From NCBI GenBank assembly GCA_942493345.1, contig OW818695.1:1798001-1862000 (forward strand): a DNA stretch of 64,000 nucleotides. Reading direction: 5' to 3'. Both the position numbers and the translations under genes were made by a program. The notes beneath the pieces are model-generated. The model made no database searches. It was not told where the DNA came from and saw only the letters and a program-made list of their open reading frames with translations. This DNA is from GWE2-42-39 sp942493345 (GTDB lineage: Bacteria; Bacteroidota; Bacteroidia; Bacteroidales; Prolixibacteraceae). This document shows positions 52,977 to 61,435 of the stretch, in pieces; the first letter of the stretch is position 1; each line of letters opens with the position of its first letter.

Positions 52977-54500
52977 TTACTTTTTAATTGTTTCATCTGG
53001 TTCGCAAACCACGCGGAAACCAATATCGATACAATCGGAATACCACCAGATGCTTTTGGGCATTTGCGGGTCGGTCACCAGCCATGCCTTGGTTTTGGTG
53101 TAGTCGCGGGCAGCCGAGCGAACATCTTTTGCATCGCATTTGAACGAACCGCCACGAATTACATGTTCTGTTCCTTTCTCCGGGCCGCGTGGATCTTTTG
53201 CCAGTTCTTTATATTCCTTGTAAGCGTTCGGCGAATAATAATCGAGACAGAATTCTGAAATATTACCCAACATATTTTTCAGGCCGAAAGGATTTTCCTT
53301 CACCCGCGAAGGTTCCTGCGACTGAGCCGGACTGTTTTCTTTGTAAACCACGTACGAATTGATATTTGTTGTATCAACCCCGAAAACCTTCTTAAATATT
53401 CCTTTGGAAGTATAATCTTTCGGACTTCCTTCAAACGGATACGGGTTTGCCGAACCTCCACGGCAGGCATATTCCCACTCAGCCTCAGTTGGCAGACGGT
53501 ATTTTTTGCCGGTTACCTGGCTCAGCCAGCGGCAATAGGTATTGGCAGCGTGCCACGATATGGTGATTGCAGGCCGCGAACCTTTGCCCCATCCTTGGTC
53601 GGGTGCGCCCCAAGGTGGTGTCGGCCCGCTAATACCATCCACTTCTTCCGAAACTTCCTCGGCTTCTTTTCTTCCCTGCGAAGATGTCTCTTTGAAGAAA
53701 ACCAGGTACTCGTCCCAACTAACTTCTATTTTTCCCATCCAGAAACCCGAAACTTCTACCGGATGGACAGGTCCTTCGTCGGCATCGCGAAGCGGTTCGT
53801 TTTTGGAACTTCCCATGTTGAATTTTCCGCCGGGAACAGCTACCATATCGAATGAGACACTGGATCCGGGAATTTTTTCCGTGAAACTTTTGAATTCTTC
53901 AACTTTCGTTGCTTCCGTAAATATTTCTTTGGTTTCTTCTGTATTACCAAAATCGGTATTGTGTTCGTGTTTCCGGTTGGGATCGAAGTGCCCGACATCT
54001 AAATGGCAATTCAAACAGCTAATATCTTCTTTTGAAGTAATAAAATTCAGGTGGGCATCGTCGCCTTCTTTTGAAAGGGTAGTCGGAAATAAATTCTGAT
54101 GGCATTTCACGCACGATTCGGTATAAACAAAATGCTTTGCCGCATCAAGTGTGCGCTTTTGTTCCCATTTAAAATCGGCGCTATCTTTAAATATATAACC
54201 ATAAACATCCTTTGCGCCATGTTTCGCCTTCGCAAAAAATTTACCATGCCCTTCAGGAGGCAGGTGGCATTCGGAGCAGTGAACAATTACCCCGGTCCGG
54301 TTATTATAGTGAGGCGAAAGTCTCCAGCTTTGTTCAACATGTGGATGCAAATGGCACGACATGCAATATTCGTCAGTTGAAGTATAATTATATGCCTTTT
54401 TACCGGCAAATAAAAGAATCAAACAAATAACAATACCTGCAGCAATCAGCAGCAAGTATAGTCTGCGACCAGTCAAGATTGATTTCAAGTTCAGTTTCAT
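52977..54500 (-). CDS. Fusion of NapC/NrfH-like tetraheme cytochrome and SUMF1 domain
   Basis: 507 residues from the ATG at 54500 (AAGGATG context); an ATG at 54530 overlaps a -7 element. One membrane span (about 14-33) precedes four c-heme sites: CMSCH 46-50, CSECH 75-79, CVKCH 130-134, CLNCH 162-166, in NapC/NirT/NrfH style. From about 214 to the end is an SUMF1/FGE-like domain (FDMVAVPGGKFNMGSSKNEP, WHAANTYCRWLSQVTG, YRLPTEAEWEYACRGG, NPFGLKNMLGNISEF, VIRGGSFKC). The active-site Cys pair of true FGE is incomplete: the second Cys after RGGSFKC is absent. A periplasmic membrane-anchored electron carrier joined to a binding or nonheme-iron-like domain; the role in the cluster is inferred. Confidence 0.88.
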   Translation of the reverse strand: MKLNLKSILTGRRLYLLLIAAGIVICLILLFAGKKAYNYTSTDEYCMSCHLHPHVEQSWRLSPHYNNRTGVIVHCSECHLPPEGHGKFFAKAKHGAKDVYGYIFKDSADFKWEQKRTLDAAKHFVYTESCVKCHQNLFPTTLSKEGDDAHLNFITSKEDISCLNCHLDVGHFDPNRKHEHNTDFGNTEETKEIFTEATKVEEFKSFTEKIPGSSVSFDMVAVPGGKFNMGSSKNEPLRDADEGPVHPVEVSGFWMGKIEVSWDEYLVFFKETSSQGRKEAEEVSEEVDGISGPTPPWGAPDQGWGKGSRPAITISWHAANTYCRWLSQVTGKKYRLPTEAEWEYACRGGSANPYPFEGSPKDYTSKGIFKKVFGVDTTNINSYVVYKENSPAQSQEPSRVKENPFGLKNMLGNISEFCLDYYSPNAYKEYKELAKDPRGPEKGTEHVIRGGSFKCDAKDVRSAARDYTKTKAWLVTDPQMPKSIWWYSDCIDIGFRVVCEPDETIKK

Positions 54501-54527
54501 CCTTATTCGGGATTTTAATTTCCGGAA

Positions 54528-54535
54528 CAAATGTA
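54528..54535 (-). promoter_or_regulatory. Promoter -7 element of the cytochrome/Gfo/ThuA operon
   Basis: TACATTTG on the minus strand, perfect TAnnTTTG, with start near 54521 and ATG at 54500. No TTTG at the usual distance, suggesting dependence on an activator. Confidence 0.55.
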
Positions 54536-54588
54536 AAAGGGGGCAGTTAGTGTGGATTTACCTGTAAATTATAATGAGGTTATCCATG

Positions 54589-54605
54589 GGTTAATTTTTG
54601 GTTAA
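54589..54605. promoter_or_regulatory. GGTTAA direct repeats 11 bases apart, candidate activator site
   Basis: GGTTAA at 54589 and again at 54600, exactly one helical turn apart, about 55-70 bases upstream of the -7 element. An inverted TTAACC lies at 54671. SARP/BTAD-type winged-helix regulators are known to bind heptamer direct repeats with 11-base periodicity, and such a regulator gene is adjacent. Short motif, so chance is possible. Confidence 0.35.
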
Positions 54606-54697
54606 AACAATACCTTTTCAGGAAATAAAAAACAAATAAATCTTCTGAAAATCAGCGAAAAATAAAAAAATTAACCCAATCTAAAAAATTTTCCTGA

Positions 54698-57253
54698 TCA
54701 GGGGATTAATTTGTCAAATTTTTGCGAAAATGCTTCGCCGTAATACTCCTGATAAAGGGCGCAGAATTTATCATATGTAAACTTGGCGGTATTATAATTG
54801 TTCTGTTTCACCAGAGCATTCAGTTTAAATTGCAGGGCTTGTTCATTTACAGGATCCGTTTCAAAGATGCGATTGGAAAGTTTCATAACCAATTCATTAT
54901 CTTTTTCAATATCAAGTTTTGCAAGGAACTTGAGCAACATGTCGATGATACTGTTTCCGATGTTTCCTTTAAAATCGTCGAGCCAGTCGTACATTTCACC
55001 TTTAAAAACTTCCCCGCCCCGGATAATTTGATAAAATTTCAGGTAATAGATTGATGGATCTTCCCCTTCTTTCTCAAGAACATGAAGGTATTCGATATAA
55101 TCGCAATATACATCGCCGGAAAATTCCATTGACCACCGGTCGACATTAAAATTGATTTCGACTTTATCAATCGATTCGAGCAAGAGTCGCAACTTGCGAA
55201 CTGTGACCCCACGGCTGTTTTTCGCGCTTTGGTACGACTGCCCGGGCCACAATATATCGGTCATTTCTTTGGTTGTAATACCATTGCGGTTCTTCTCCGA
55301 ATAGAGCATGATCAGTAGAAAAAGCTGCTTAATTTTTGGCGTGAACTGTGTCGTAATATTGTTTCCTTCTTTGTCGATTACCTTGAATGCCCCGAACAGA
55401 CGGATGTAGTTTTTTTTTGGCTGATGGATTTCTGCTTGTTCCAAATCCCGAATTCTCTCAGCAGAAATGTAACTGCGCTTCATCTTTTTGAAAAACTTCA
55501 GATATATAAAAACCAGCACCAAAATAATCAGTCCAAAAATGGAACTCCGTGAAAGAACCGGGTAACGAACGAATATGTTCCGTTTGGGAACAATTTCATA
55601 TACTCCTTTGCTGATTCCCCATATTTCGTCTTCTCCCAATGCCCTCGACCAGATAGCAAGATCGTCGATTGCTCCATACATGTTCGATACCCAACTAAAC
55701 CCAGCCACACCGATAAACAGATTGTCGCGGCCTTTAAACGATGGATGCCCCAGCGATTTACTGTCGAGTTTGCCATTCACAAAAATAGCCTGTTCTCCGT
55801 TTTCTTTGTTGTACCGCCAAGTCAAATGATACCATTTTCCGGCTTCTATTCGTGTATTTCCTTTCAGATCGTTTGTATAAAACCCGAAGTATGGCATCTG
55901 ATTGCGTACCAGCAAATGAATCCCCTGCTGATAGGTATTTGTTTTCGTTCCAATGATACAATAGTCGGCTTTATCGGGAAGATATTCCTTGATTTTTACC
56001 CAGGCAGTAATCGTAAAATCGTGATCTCTGATTTTTACATCTTCGGATTTTGGAAGTACAATATGGCTTTTATTGTCGAACCAGGCGACCGTTGAACGAA
56101 CCGAATCGTTGATGAACGAAACCCCGATATTTTCGCCTGAACGATTATTCAGGCTATAATCTTTGGTTCCATTTTCAAACGTATAATACGCTTCCAGATT
56201 TTCGTCGATTTCGAGTGGCGACGCAATAAAATACTGTACAATATTTTGTTCCGGCTCTTCAAATACAACCGATTCGGGTTTAAACCGATACCCCGGACTT
56301 TTAGGAATAAGCGAAATATTGTCGCCGGGGCCTATCGGGAAACTGAACTTCCCATTGGTCAGACTATTGGACCCGACCCAACTGACATAATCAAGAATTT
56401 GCGCATTAAAACTAACAGTACCTTTCACTACCTTGAACGACCGCAACTGATTGGTTACCGTAACAATCCACATTTCGAACCGGTCGAGCATAATAAAATT
56501 GGGCATTTTACCGGTAGTTGCCCAAGTGTTTTTTATGTGTTCTATAAGATATGGATTTTGGGTCAGGTTACCACCCATGTTTTGTGGGTTATCGGACCGG
56601 CGCGGAAGATTATAATCATTATAAATGAGCAAGCTGTTTTTGGGGTCGCCTTTCAGAAATTCGCCTTTAAAATCGTTGGCTTCAAGCAGGGAGAAATAAG
56701 GTTCCACCGCAAAATCCCAAACGTAATTCAGCCAGTCGGGAGCCTGGCGATGATATTGCATGGCAAATATGACCAATCGTTTGTTTTCATCGACCATGGT
56801 CCGTAATGCAGGCCATCCGGTTTTGGGATCGTAATTGTACAAATATCGGTCGACACCTGATTGGCGAAACACATTCTCCAATTCATTTACATTTACACTG
56901 AAATCAAGGAAAAGGGTTAATATTTTATCCGGATTTTTCTCCAGTTTCTCCTTTATTTCAGATAACGTCACGGCAAAAGGGATTGATGCTCCTCCTGCAT
57001 TTTTCAGCATAATTTGGTTTTGCTGTTTTTCCCATTCAAGATAAAAACGAAACCCTCCGATATTTAAATCCAGAAGTTCTTTAACCGTGCGGGGTTCCTT
57101 CAAATTAGCATCAACTCCTGAATAATTTGAAATTACAAAAATGCTTTCGTCGTAAAGTCTCAAAGTCCCTTCTTCTACTGCGCTGGAATGCAGAAGCGAA
57201 ACATTCAGAAAAAAGAGAAACAGGAGAATTACGTGTTTAAAAAACATTCTCAT
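54698..57253 (-). CDS. Membrane-spanning one-component regulator: PLC-like barrel, LamG, TM, winged helix, BTAD-like TPR
   Basis: 851 residues from 57253 (an earlier ATG at 57283 overlaps the -7 element). Order: signal peptide; PI-PLC-like TIM barrel about 25-320 (GGFRFYLEWEK, LSEIKEKLEKNPDKILTLFLDF, GWPALRTMVDENKRLVIFA); LamG/jellyroll about 345-545 (YYTFENGTKDYS, FTITAWVKIKEY, GAIDDLAIWSRAL); TM about 565-587; then a cytoplasmic OmpR-like winged helix about 610-700 (IRLFGAFKVIDKEG, ITTKEMTDILWPGQ, SRGVTVRKLRLLL) and a BTAD-like helical end. PLC catalytic His positions are lost (ISNYSG and KNAGGA in place of THNSY and CHG types), so the barrel probably senses ligand. Expected to control the adjacent operon. 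Confidence 0.85.
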   Translation of the reverse strand: MRMFFKHVILLFLFFLNVSLLHSSAVEEGTLRLYDESIFVISNYSGVDANLKEPRTVKELLDLNIGGFRFYLEWEKQQNQIMLKNAGGASIPFAVTLSEIKEKLEKNPDKILTLFLDFSVNVNELENVFRQSGVDRYLYNYDPKTGWPALRTMVDENKRLVIFAMQYHRQAPDWLNYVWDFAVEPYFSLLEANDFKGEFLKGDPKNSLLIYNDYNLPRRSDNPQNMGGNLTQNPYLIEHIKNTWATTGKMPNFIMLDRFEMWIVTVTNQLRSFKVVKGTVSFNAQILDYVSWVGSNSLTNGKFSFPIGPGDNISLIPKSPGYRFKPESVVFEEPEQNIVQYFIASPLEIDENLEAYYTFENGTKDYSLNNRSGENIGVSFINDSVRSTVAWFDNKSHIVLPKSEDVKIRDHDFTITAWVKIKEYLPDKADYCIIGTKTNTYQQGIHLLVRNQMPYFGFYTNDLKGNTRIEAGKWYHLTWRYNKENGEQAIFVNGKLDSKSLGHPSFKGRDNLFIGVAGFSWVSNMYGAIDDLAIWSRALGEDEIWGISKGVYEIVPKRNIFVRYPVLSRSSIFGLIILVLVFIYLKFFKKMKRSYISAERIRDLEQAEIHQPKKNYIRLFGAFKVIDKEGNNITTQFTPKIKQLFLLIMLYSEKNRNGITTKEMTDILWPGQSYQSAKNSRGVTVRKLRLLLESIDKVEINFNVDRWSMEFSGDVYCDYIEYLHVLEKEGEDPSIYYLKFYQIIRGGEVFKGEMYDWLDDFKGNIGNSIIDMLLKFLAKLDIEKDNELVMKLSNRIFETDPVNEQALQFKLNALVKQNNYNTAKFTYDKFCALYQEYYGEAFSQKFDKLIP

Positions 57254-57280
57254 AATGTGTCCGGTCAATTTTTTGATGAA

Positions 57281-57288
57281 CAAATATA
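57281..57288 (-). promoter_or_regulatory. Promoter -7 element of the regulator gene
   Basis: TATATTTG on the minus strand, perfect TAnnTTTG; start expected near 57274. It excludes the ATG at 57283 and favours 57253. Confidence 0.5.
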
Positions 57289-57383
57289 GCTAATGTACTA
57301 CGTTTTGAAAACAAGATGGTGGAGGATTGCTAAAATGTTGCATTTTAATGGCATCTTTTATGCGGATAATTGCCGCAATTCAT

Positions 57384-57412
57384 TTTGCGGTTTCCAAATT
57401 TTTATATTTTTG
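57384..57412 (+). promoter_or_regulatory. Promoter of tRNA-Val
   Basis: TTTG at 57384, TATTTTTG at 57405, spacer 17. Start falls just before the tRNA. Confidence 0.55.
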
Positions 57413-57422
57413 CAGGGCTTTT

Positions 57423-57497
57423 GGGTTGTTAGCTCAGTTGGTTTAGAGCATTACCTTGACAGGGTAGGGGTCACTGGTTCGAATCCAGTACAACCCA
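57423..57497 (+). tRNA. tRNA-Val (anticodon GAC)
   Basis: Acceptor GGGTTGT (57423) pairs with ACAACCC (57490-57496); D arm GCTC..GAGC; anticodon stem TTACC/GGTAG around loop TTGACAG with GAC at 57458-57460; T arm ACTGG-TTCGAAT-CCAGT; discriminator A. CCA is not encoded. A terminator follows directly. Confidence 0.96.
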
Positions 57498-57500
57498 CAA

Positions 57501-57535
57501 AACGCAGTAACTAACGAAAGTTGCTGCGTTTTTTA
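57501..57535 (+). terminator. Rho-independent terminator of tRNA-Val
   Basis: AACGCAG..ACT / AGT..CTGCGTT followed by TTTT. Confidence 0.85.
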
Positions 57536-57551
57536 TGTAAAATCAAAAAAA

Positions 57552-58469
57552 TTATCTCTTAAATTCGACCGATGTAGTACCAACATTGAACCCTTCAACA
57601 AATACGTCGATGGTGTATTTTCCAATCTGGAATGGCGGTTCGTTGGTATTGTCCCAGAAAACATTTACCGGCAATTCCTGCCCTTCGTAAGTAACTCCAC
57701 GACTTGCAGAGAAGGGTATTTTGAGGTCTTCAAACTCAAACAAATCGGTTTTCGATTTTATCAGGAGTACTTGGTCGGGCCGCTGGATGCGGACATAAAT
57801 GGTTTTTTCTCCACGTTTAGCAGTCACATTACTGCTGAGAGTAAAACTGATCTTTATTTGCTCGGCACGGCGTACACTATTTTCGTCTTTTCCCCGCTGA
57901 TTGATGCCGGTTGCAAAAAGGCTACGAGCTTCAAGCATGGCTGCCCTGCTTACTTTTTCCTGCAACTGTTGTTTCTCTTTTTCTAGTTGTTCTTTTTGTC
58001 CTTCAATCTGGGCAAAATCCTGTTTTACCTGACTGTTTTCTCTCATCAGCATTTCGTTGCGTTTGTTCAGCGAGTCGATCTGAACCACAAAATTTTGCAT
58101 GATGGAACGCAGCGAAGTCACTTCCTGCCGGTAACGACTGATTTGTTCGTAACTGGCTTTTTTCACCTGACCAACTTCAAGCAATAAATCTTTCACCTTG
58201 CTTTGGGCAACAACTAATTCCTGGCTGATTGTATCGTTTGTTGTTTTTAGCGAATCGTAATTGGCAACCATTCCGTTCAGTTCTTCCTGAATAGCTTCCT
58301 TTTCTATATTCAACGTATTAACAATTTTCTTGTTTTCAATTCGCTGAACAACGAATATTACTACTACAATCACTAAAATGACGCTCAGAAAAATAATGAT
58401 CAGGTTGTTTTTTCGTTCTTTTTCGGTTTCACCCAGCGAAAATCTTTTCTTATTGCCAAATTCCTCCAT
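57552..58469 (-). CDS. Membrane-anchored coiled-coil protein of unknown function
   Basis: 305 residues from the ATG at 58469 (MEEFGNKKRFSLGE). A GTG at 58502 would be upstream of the transcription start predicted from a full promoter. One membrane span (about 23-42, NLIIIFLSVILVIVVVIFVV) is followed by a long coiled coil (about 45-190, heptads rich in Glu/Lys/Gln) and a C-terminal beta domain (IYVRIQRPDQVLLI...IGKYTIDVFVEGFNVGTTSVEFKR). Not recognised as a named family; may be an envelope organiser or secretion accessory. Confidence 0.75.
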   Translation of the reverse strand: MEEFGNKKRFSLGETEKERKNNLIIIFLSVILVIVVVIFVVQRIENKKIVNTLNIEKEAIQEELNGMVANYDSLKTTNDTISQELVVAQSKVKDLLLEVGQVKKASYEQISRYRQEVTSLRSIMQNFVVQIDSLNKRNEMLMRENSQVKQDFAQIEGQKEQLEKEKQQLQEKVSRAAMLEARSLFATGINQRGKDENSVRRAEQIKISFTLSSNVTAKRGEKTIYVRIQRPDQVLLIKSKTDLFEFEDLKIPFSASRGVTYEGQELPVNVFWDNTNEPPFQIGKYTIDVFVEGFNVGTTSVEFKR

Positions 58470-58501
58470 CCCTGTTGTTTTAGGTTTATCGATAACGCTC
58501 A

Positions 58502-58532
58502 CAAAAGTAGCATATTTTTGAAGGGTTTCAAA
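58502..58532 (-). promoter_or_regulatory. Promoter of the coiled-coil gene
   Basis: TTTG (58532-58529), 19-base spacer, TACTTTTG (58509-58502), minus strand; full consensus. Decides the start at 58469. Confidence 0.75.
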
Positions 58533-58551
58533 AACTGTTTTTTAACAAAAG

Positions 58552-58600
58552 GCAAAAGAAAACCGGCTTTACTGAAGAAAAATTCAGCGAGGCCGGTTTT
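58552..58600 (-). terminator. Terminator of the TonB receptor operon
   Basis: Minus strand: AAAACCGGC..CTGAA, loop, TTCAG..GCCGGTTTT followed by CTTTTG. 20 bases after the receptor stop. Confidence 0.8.
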
Positions 58601-58620
58601 CGAAATAATTATTTCCGGGC

Positions 58621-60990
58621 TTAAAGCATGTTCCCGATTTTTATCCCAAAGTAAATCATACGCGGCATCCCGGGGCCATAAACATAGCCCGGGTCACGGC
58701 CAATTCCGTAATCAAAATCTTTCTGATACGAATTGAAAATGTTTTTCATACCAGTATAAAATTGCACGCTGGCTCCATTCAGTTTTTGCTGGTAACTGAT
58801 CTTCATCCCCATATCGAAAAAGGAATCCGATTTGCGAAGTTCATCGGTGTTGCCAAAATGCGGAACCAGCATTTTCCCTGTAAAGTTACCGGTTGCAGAA
58901 AGGCAAAAGTTACGGGCAAAATCCCAGTCGCCGGCAATATAGCCATACTGGTTAGGCGTTCTGAAAAATGTTTTTTCATTGAATTCCTGCACTTCCTCAT
59001 AACTGCTTTTCTGGATGGTGAAACCCGATTTTAGGTAAAAATCGTGCGAAGGTATTAGGTTCATTTCGAGATTGATGCCCTGAACTGCTGCACCATTTTC
59101 GGCATTTACCCGGGTGTATATCACCGTTCCTTTCTCATCGGCCACACCGTATTCATTCGCAAAAGCATCGTTCAGCCGCGTGTAAAAACCTTCGAGCAAC
59201 AAACCAAAACTAACTTTTCCAAACTGCTTATTGTAATCGAGCGAAGCCATGAAACTGTGACTGGTTTCCTGTTTTAGGTCCGGGTCATTTTTGTGGATAA
59301 CTTTTCGTGAACCGGAAGTTTCGATGTGCAAATCCTCATCGAAAATCTGTGGCGCACGGTATCCCTGTGCATAGCTGAAACGTCCCTGCAATTCGCTCAG
59401 CAAATCGTATTTCAGGGTCAATCGTGGACTAAAAACATTGCCGCTTTTTTTCTCGTCCGGGTTTTCTATGTCTTCGATCAAATACTTGTCGAAACGGCCT
59501 CCAACCGATATATTAAAACGTTGGATGTTCCATTCGTACTGTCCGAAAACGCCCAATGTTTCCGACGACTGATCGGCTACAATTAAACCTTCGCTATGAG
59601 GAATTTCAATAATTTCATGGTCAACAATCACTGCGTTTTCCAGATCGGGGAATCCCAGTTTGCGGTCTTTCAGGCGCGAAAAACGTTTTTCGATTCCAAC
59701 TACCAGGTTCGAATTTGAAAAATGGGCGTTGTACTGGGCGCCGATTGTATAGGTAAAATCTTTGGTCAGTCCGTAGTCTTTCAGCGAATAATTAGCCCCG
59801 TAATACGAGTCGCGCTGAACATTTTGTCCCGAAGCATAAACCGACAACAGGTCATAATCTCTGAAAAATTGTTCATAGGTAATTGCTCCGGTGGTAATAT
59901 TGTGGTCAACCGCCTCGGTAATTCCCGACTCGTGCATCGGCTGATCGAGGGCATCGCCTCCCCTTCGTTTTTCTTTTATGCTGAAAAAGTCAAGACTGAC
60001 TTTGCTGCGAAAAGCAAAACGGTGAAAAATACGCGAACCAACGGTTGTATTCTGAATTTTTGTAATCTCTGAAAACGTGTCGTCGTTGGCATCGAAGGGT
60101 TGCCGGTCGTGGTAGTAACCATACATCGACATGCCGGTTTTGTTATCGGCCGAAATCAACGAAGTATTGAAATTCACGTTGTAATCCTGAGCCACATCGC
60201 CCGACCCGCTGACTCCCAAACCAACCAACCCGCTTCCTGCCCCAAACTCGTAGGAGTTGCTGATCGGGTCTTTCAAAATCAGGTTGATAGTACCGGCAAT
60301 AGCATTACTGCCGTATAAAGCCGATCCTCCGCCCCGGATCACTTCCACCCGATCGATCATGTTCGAAGGGATCAGTTCCAGTCCGTACACTCCGGCCAGT
60401 CCGCTGAATATAGCCCGCCCGTTGATCAGTATCTGCGAATATGGACCTTCCATGCCATTCATTCGTACCTGGCTGAAACCGCAATTCTGGCAATTGTTTT
60501 CCATGCGCAGTCCCGGGCTGAAATTCAGTCCTTCGCTGAGTGTTTGTGACTGCACGGTAGCCATCAGTTGCGGAGAAATAGTATTTACAATCACCGACGA
60601 TTCACGCCTGTTTTTCTCGTTTCTATCACCGGTAACCACAATTTCTTCCAGTCCCAGGGCATCTTCTTCGAGACTGAATTTTATTTCCTTCGTTTCCCCC
60701 TTTTGTATTTTAACGGTTTCCTCTTTTGGTTTGTAACCCATTACCTGAACCCGTACCGTATAGGTTCCTTCCGGTAAATTAATTAACTGAAAATGGCCTG
60801 ACTCATCTGTTGTTGCACCAATGGTTGTTCCTTTGATAAACACATTGGCAAAAGGAAGATGTTCGCCATTGGCAACTACATGGCCAACAATGTTGGCATC
60901 AGTTTTTTCCTTGTCCGGATCGGTATTTCCGGCATATATAATAGCAATAGCACATAATAGTAGTATTGCACTTAAAAGTAAATGCTTCAT
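58621..60990 (-). CDS. TonB-dependent receptor, metal/vitamin-type
   Basis: 789 residues: signal peptide (HLLLSAILLLCAIAIIYAG), CarboxypepD_reg-like domain (ANIVGHVVANGEHLPFANVFIKG), plug with LEEIVVTGDR, LEVIRGGGSALYGSNAIAGTINLILK, then a barrel ending WRMIYFGIKIGNML-like. The short plug (MRMENNCQNCGFSQVRMNGMEGPYSQILING) carries a two-Cys CQNC motif seen in receptors that I associate with metal uptake. The upstream His-rich gene and a Fur-family-like operator support metal import. FepA/BtuB-like in overall plan. Confidence 0.92.
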   Translation of the reverse strand: MKHLLLSAILLLCAIAIIYAGNTDPDKEKTDANIVGHVVANGEHLPFANVFIKGTTIGATTDESGHFQLINLPEGTYTVRVQVMGYKPKEETVKIQKGETKEIKFSLEEDALGLEEIVVTGDRNEKNRRESSVIVNTISPQLMATVQSQTLSEGLNFSPGLRMENNCQNCGFSQVRMNGMEGPYSQILINGRAIFSGLAGVYGLELIPSNMIDRVEVIRGGGSALYGSNAIAGTINLILKDPISNSYEFGAGSGLVGLGVSGSGDVAQDYNVNFNTSLISADNKTGMSMYGYYHDRQPFDANDDTFSEITKIQNTTVGSRIFHRFAFRSKVSLDFFSIKEKRRGGDALDQPMHESGITEAVDHNITTGAITYEQFFRDYDLLSVYASGQNVQRDSYYGANYSLKDYGLTKDFTYTIGAQYNAHFSNSNLVVGIEKRFSRLKDRKLGFPDLENAVIVDHEIIEIPHSEGLIVADQSSETLGVFGQYEWNIQRFNISVGGRFDKYLIEDIENPDEKKSGNVFSPRLTLKYDLLSELQGRFSYAQGYRAPQIFDEDLHIETSGSRKVIHKNDPDLKQETSHSFMASLDYNKQFGKVSFGLLLEGFYTRLNDAFANEYGVADEKGTVIYTRVNAENGAAVQGINLEMNLIPSHDFYLKSGFTIQKSSYEEVQEFNEKTFFRTPNQYGYIAGDWDFARNFCLSATGNFTGKMLVPHFGNTDELRKSDSFFDMGMKISYQQKLNGASVQFYTGMKNIFNSYQKDFDYGIGRDPGYVYGPGMPRMIYFGIKIGNML

Positions 60991-61038
60991 ATCGTATAAA
61001 AAAATTGAATAATTTGATTTTGGTCTTGCTATAAAATG

Positions 61039-61407
61039 TTATGCAAAAAAGGGAGGTGCACGCTGCGAGTTGTCGGAAAGAAAAATATCTTTTAGGCAAA
61101 AATCGGGAAATAAGACATTCTTTTCTTGCAGATATGTATAATCAGTGAAGTCAAAAGAATAATCAGAAATAGTATAAAAGTCGATGCAGAAACTCTGCAA
61201 AAAAACAAAACCTTTACCGGAATGCTGATGATGGGTTTGGCTTTCGCCGTTGGCATTTTTTGCATAAGGGTGGGCATGTGTTACCATGATCCCATTGGGC
61301 AAAACATGCGTATGCCGATTCATCACCGAATTGGCGAGTAGTGTAAAGTATGCCGGTAGAAGCAATACAACACCAAACCTTGCATATCGACGGATTTGTC
61401 TCATCAT
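61039..61407 (-). CDS. His-rich exported or membrane protein upstream of the TonB receptor
   Basis: 122 residues with one N-terminal hydrophobic segment (FGVVLLLPAYFTLLANSV) and His clusters (NRHTHVLPNGIMVTHAHPYAK, TQHHQHSGKG-like), ending RAPPFFA. Ten or so His in the first 65 residues suggest metal binding. Not a named family to me, although 'HTHVL..G..V.HAHP' with a terminal RAPP recurs before TonB receptors in this phylum as I recall. It is 48 bases upstream of the receptor gene and first in the transcript. Confidence 0.7.
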   Translation of the reverse strand: MMRQIRRYARFGVVLLLPAYFTLLANSVMNRHTHVLPNGIMVTHAHPYAKNANGESQTHHQHSGKGFVFLQSFCIDFYTISDYSFDFTDYTYLQEKNVLFPDFCLKDIFLSDNSQRAPPFFA

Positions 61408-61420
61408 CGCATTGCAAAAT

Positions 61421-61435
61421 TAAGAATGATTCTAA
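61421..61435. promoter_or_regulatory. Fur-family-type operator (TAAGAAT-G-ATTCTAA)
   Basis: A 7-1-7 inverted repeat with one mismatch, close to the TTAGAATnATTCTAA type of Fur/PerR-family boxes. It overlaps the promoter's -7 element and lies 14 bases before the first ATG, so a bound repressor would block transcription of the His-rich protein and TonB receptor. Confidence 0.6.

Noticed and set aside
57293..57514. 73-codon frame across tRNA-Val
   Set aside because: Overlaps a complete tRNA and its promoter and terminator.
61126..61341. 71-codon plus-strand frame opposite the His-rich gene
   Set aside because: The opposite frame has signal-like segment, His clusters, operator and promoter; this one has none.
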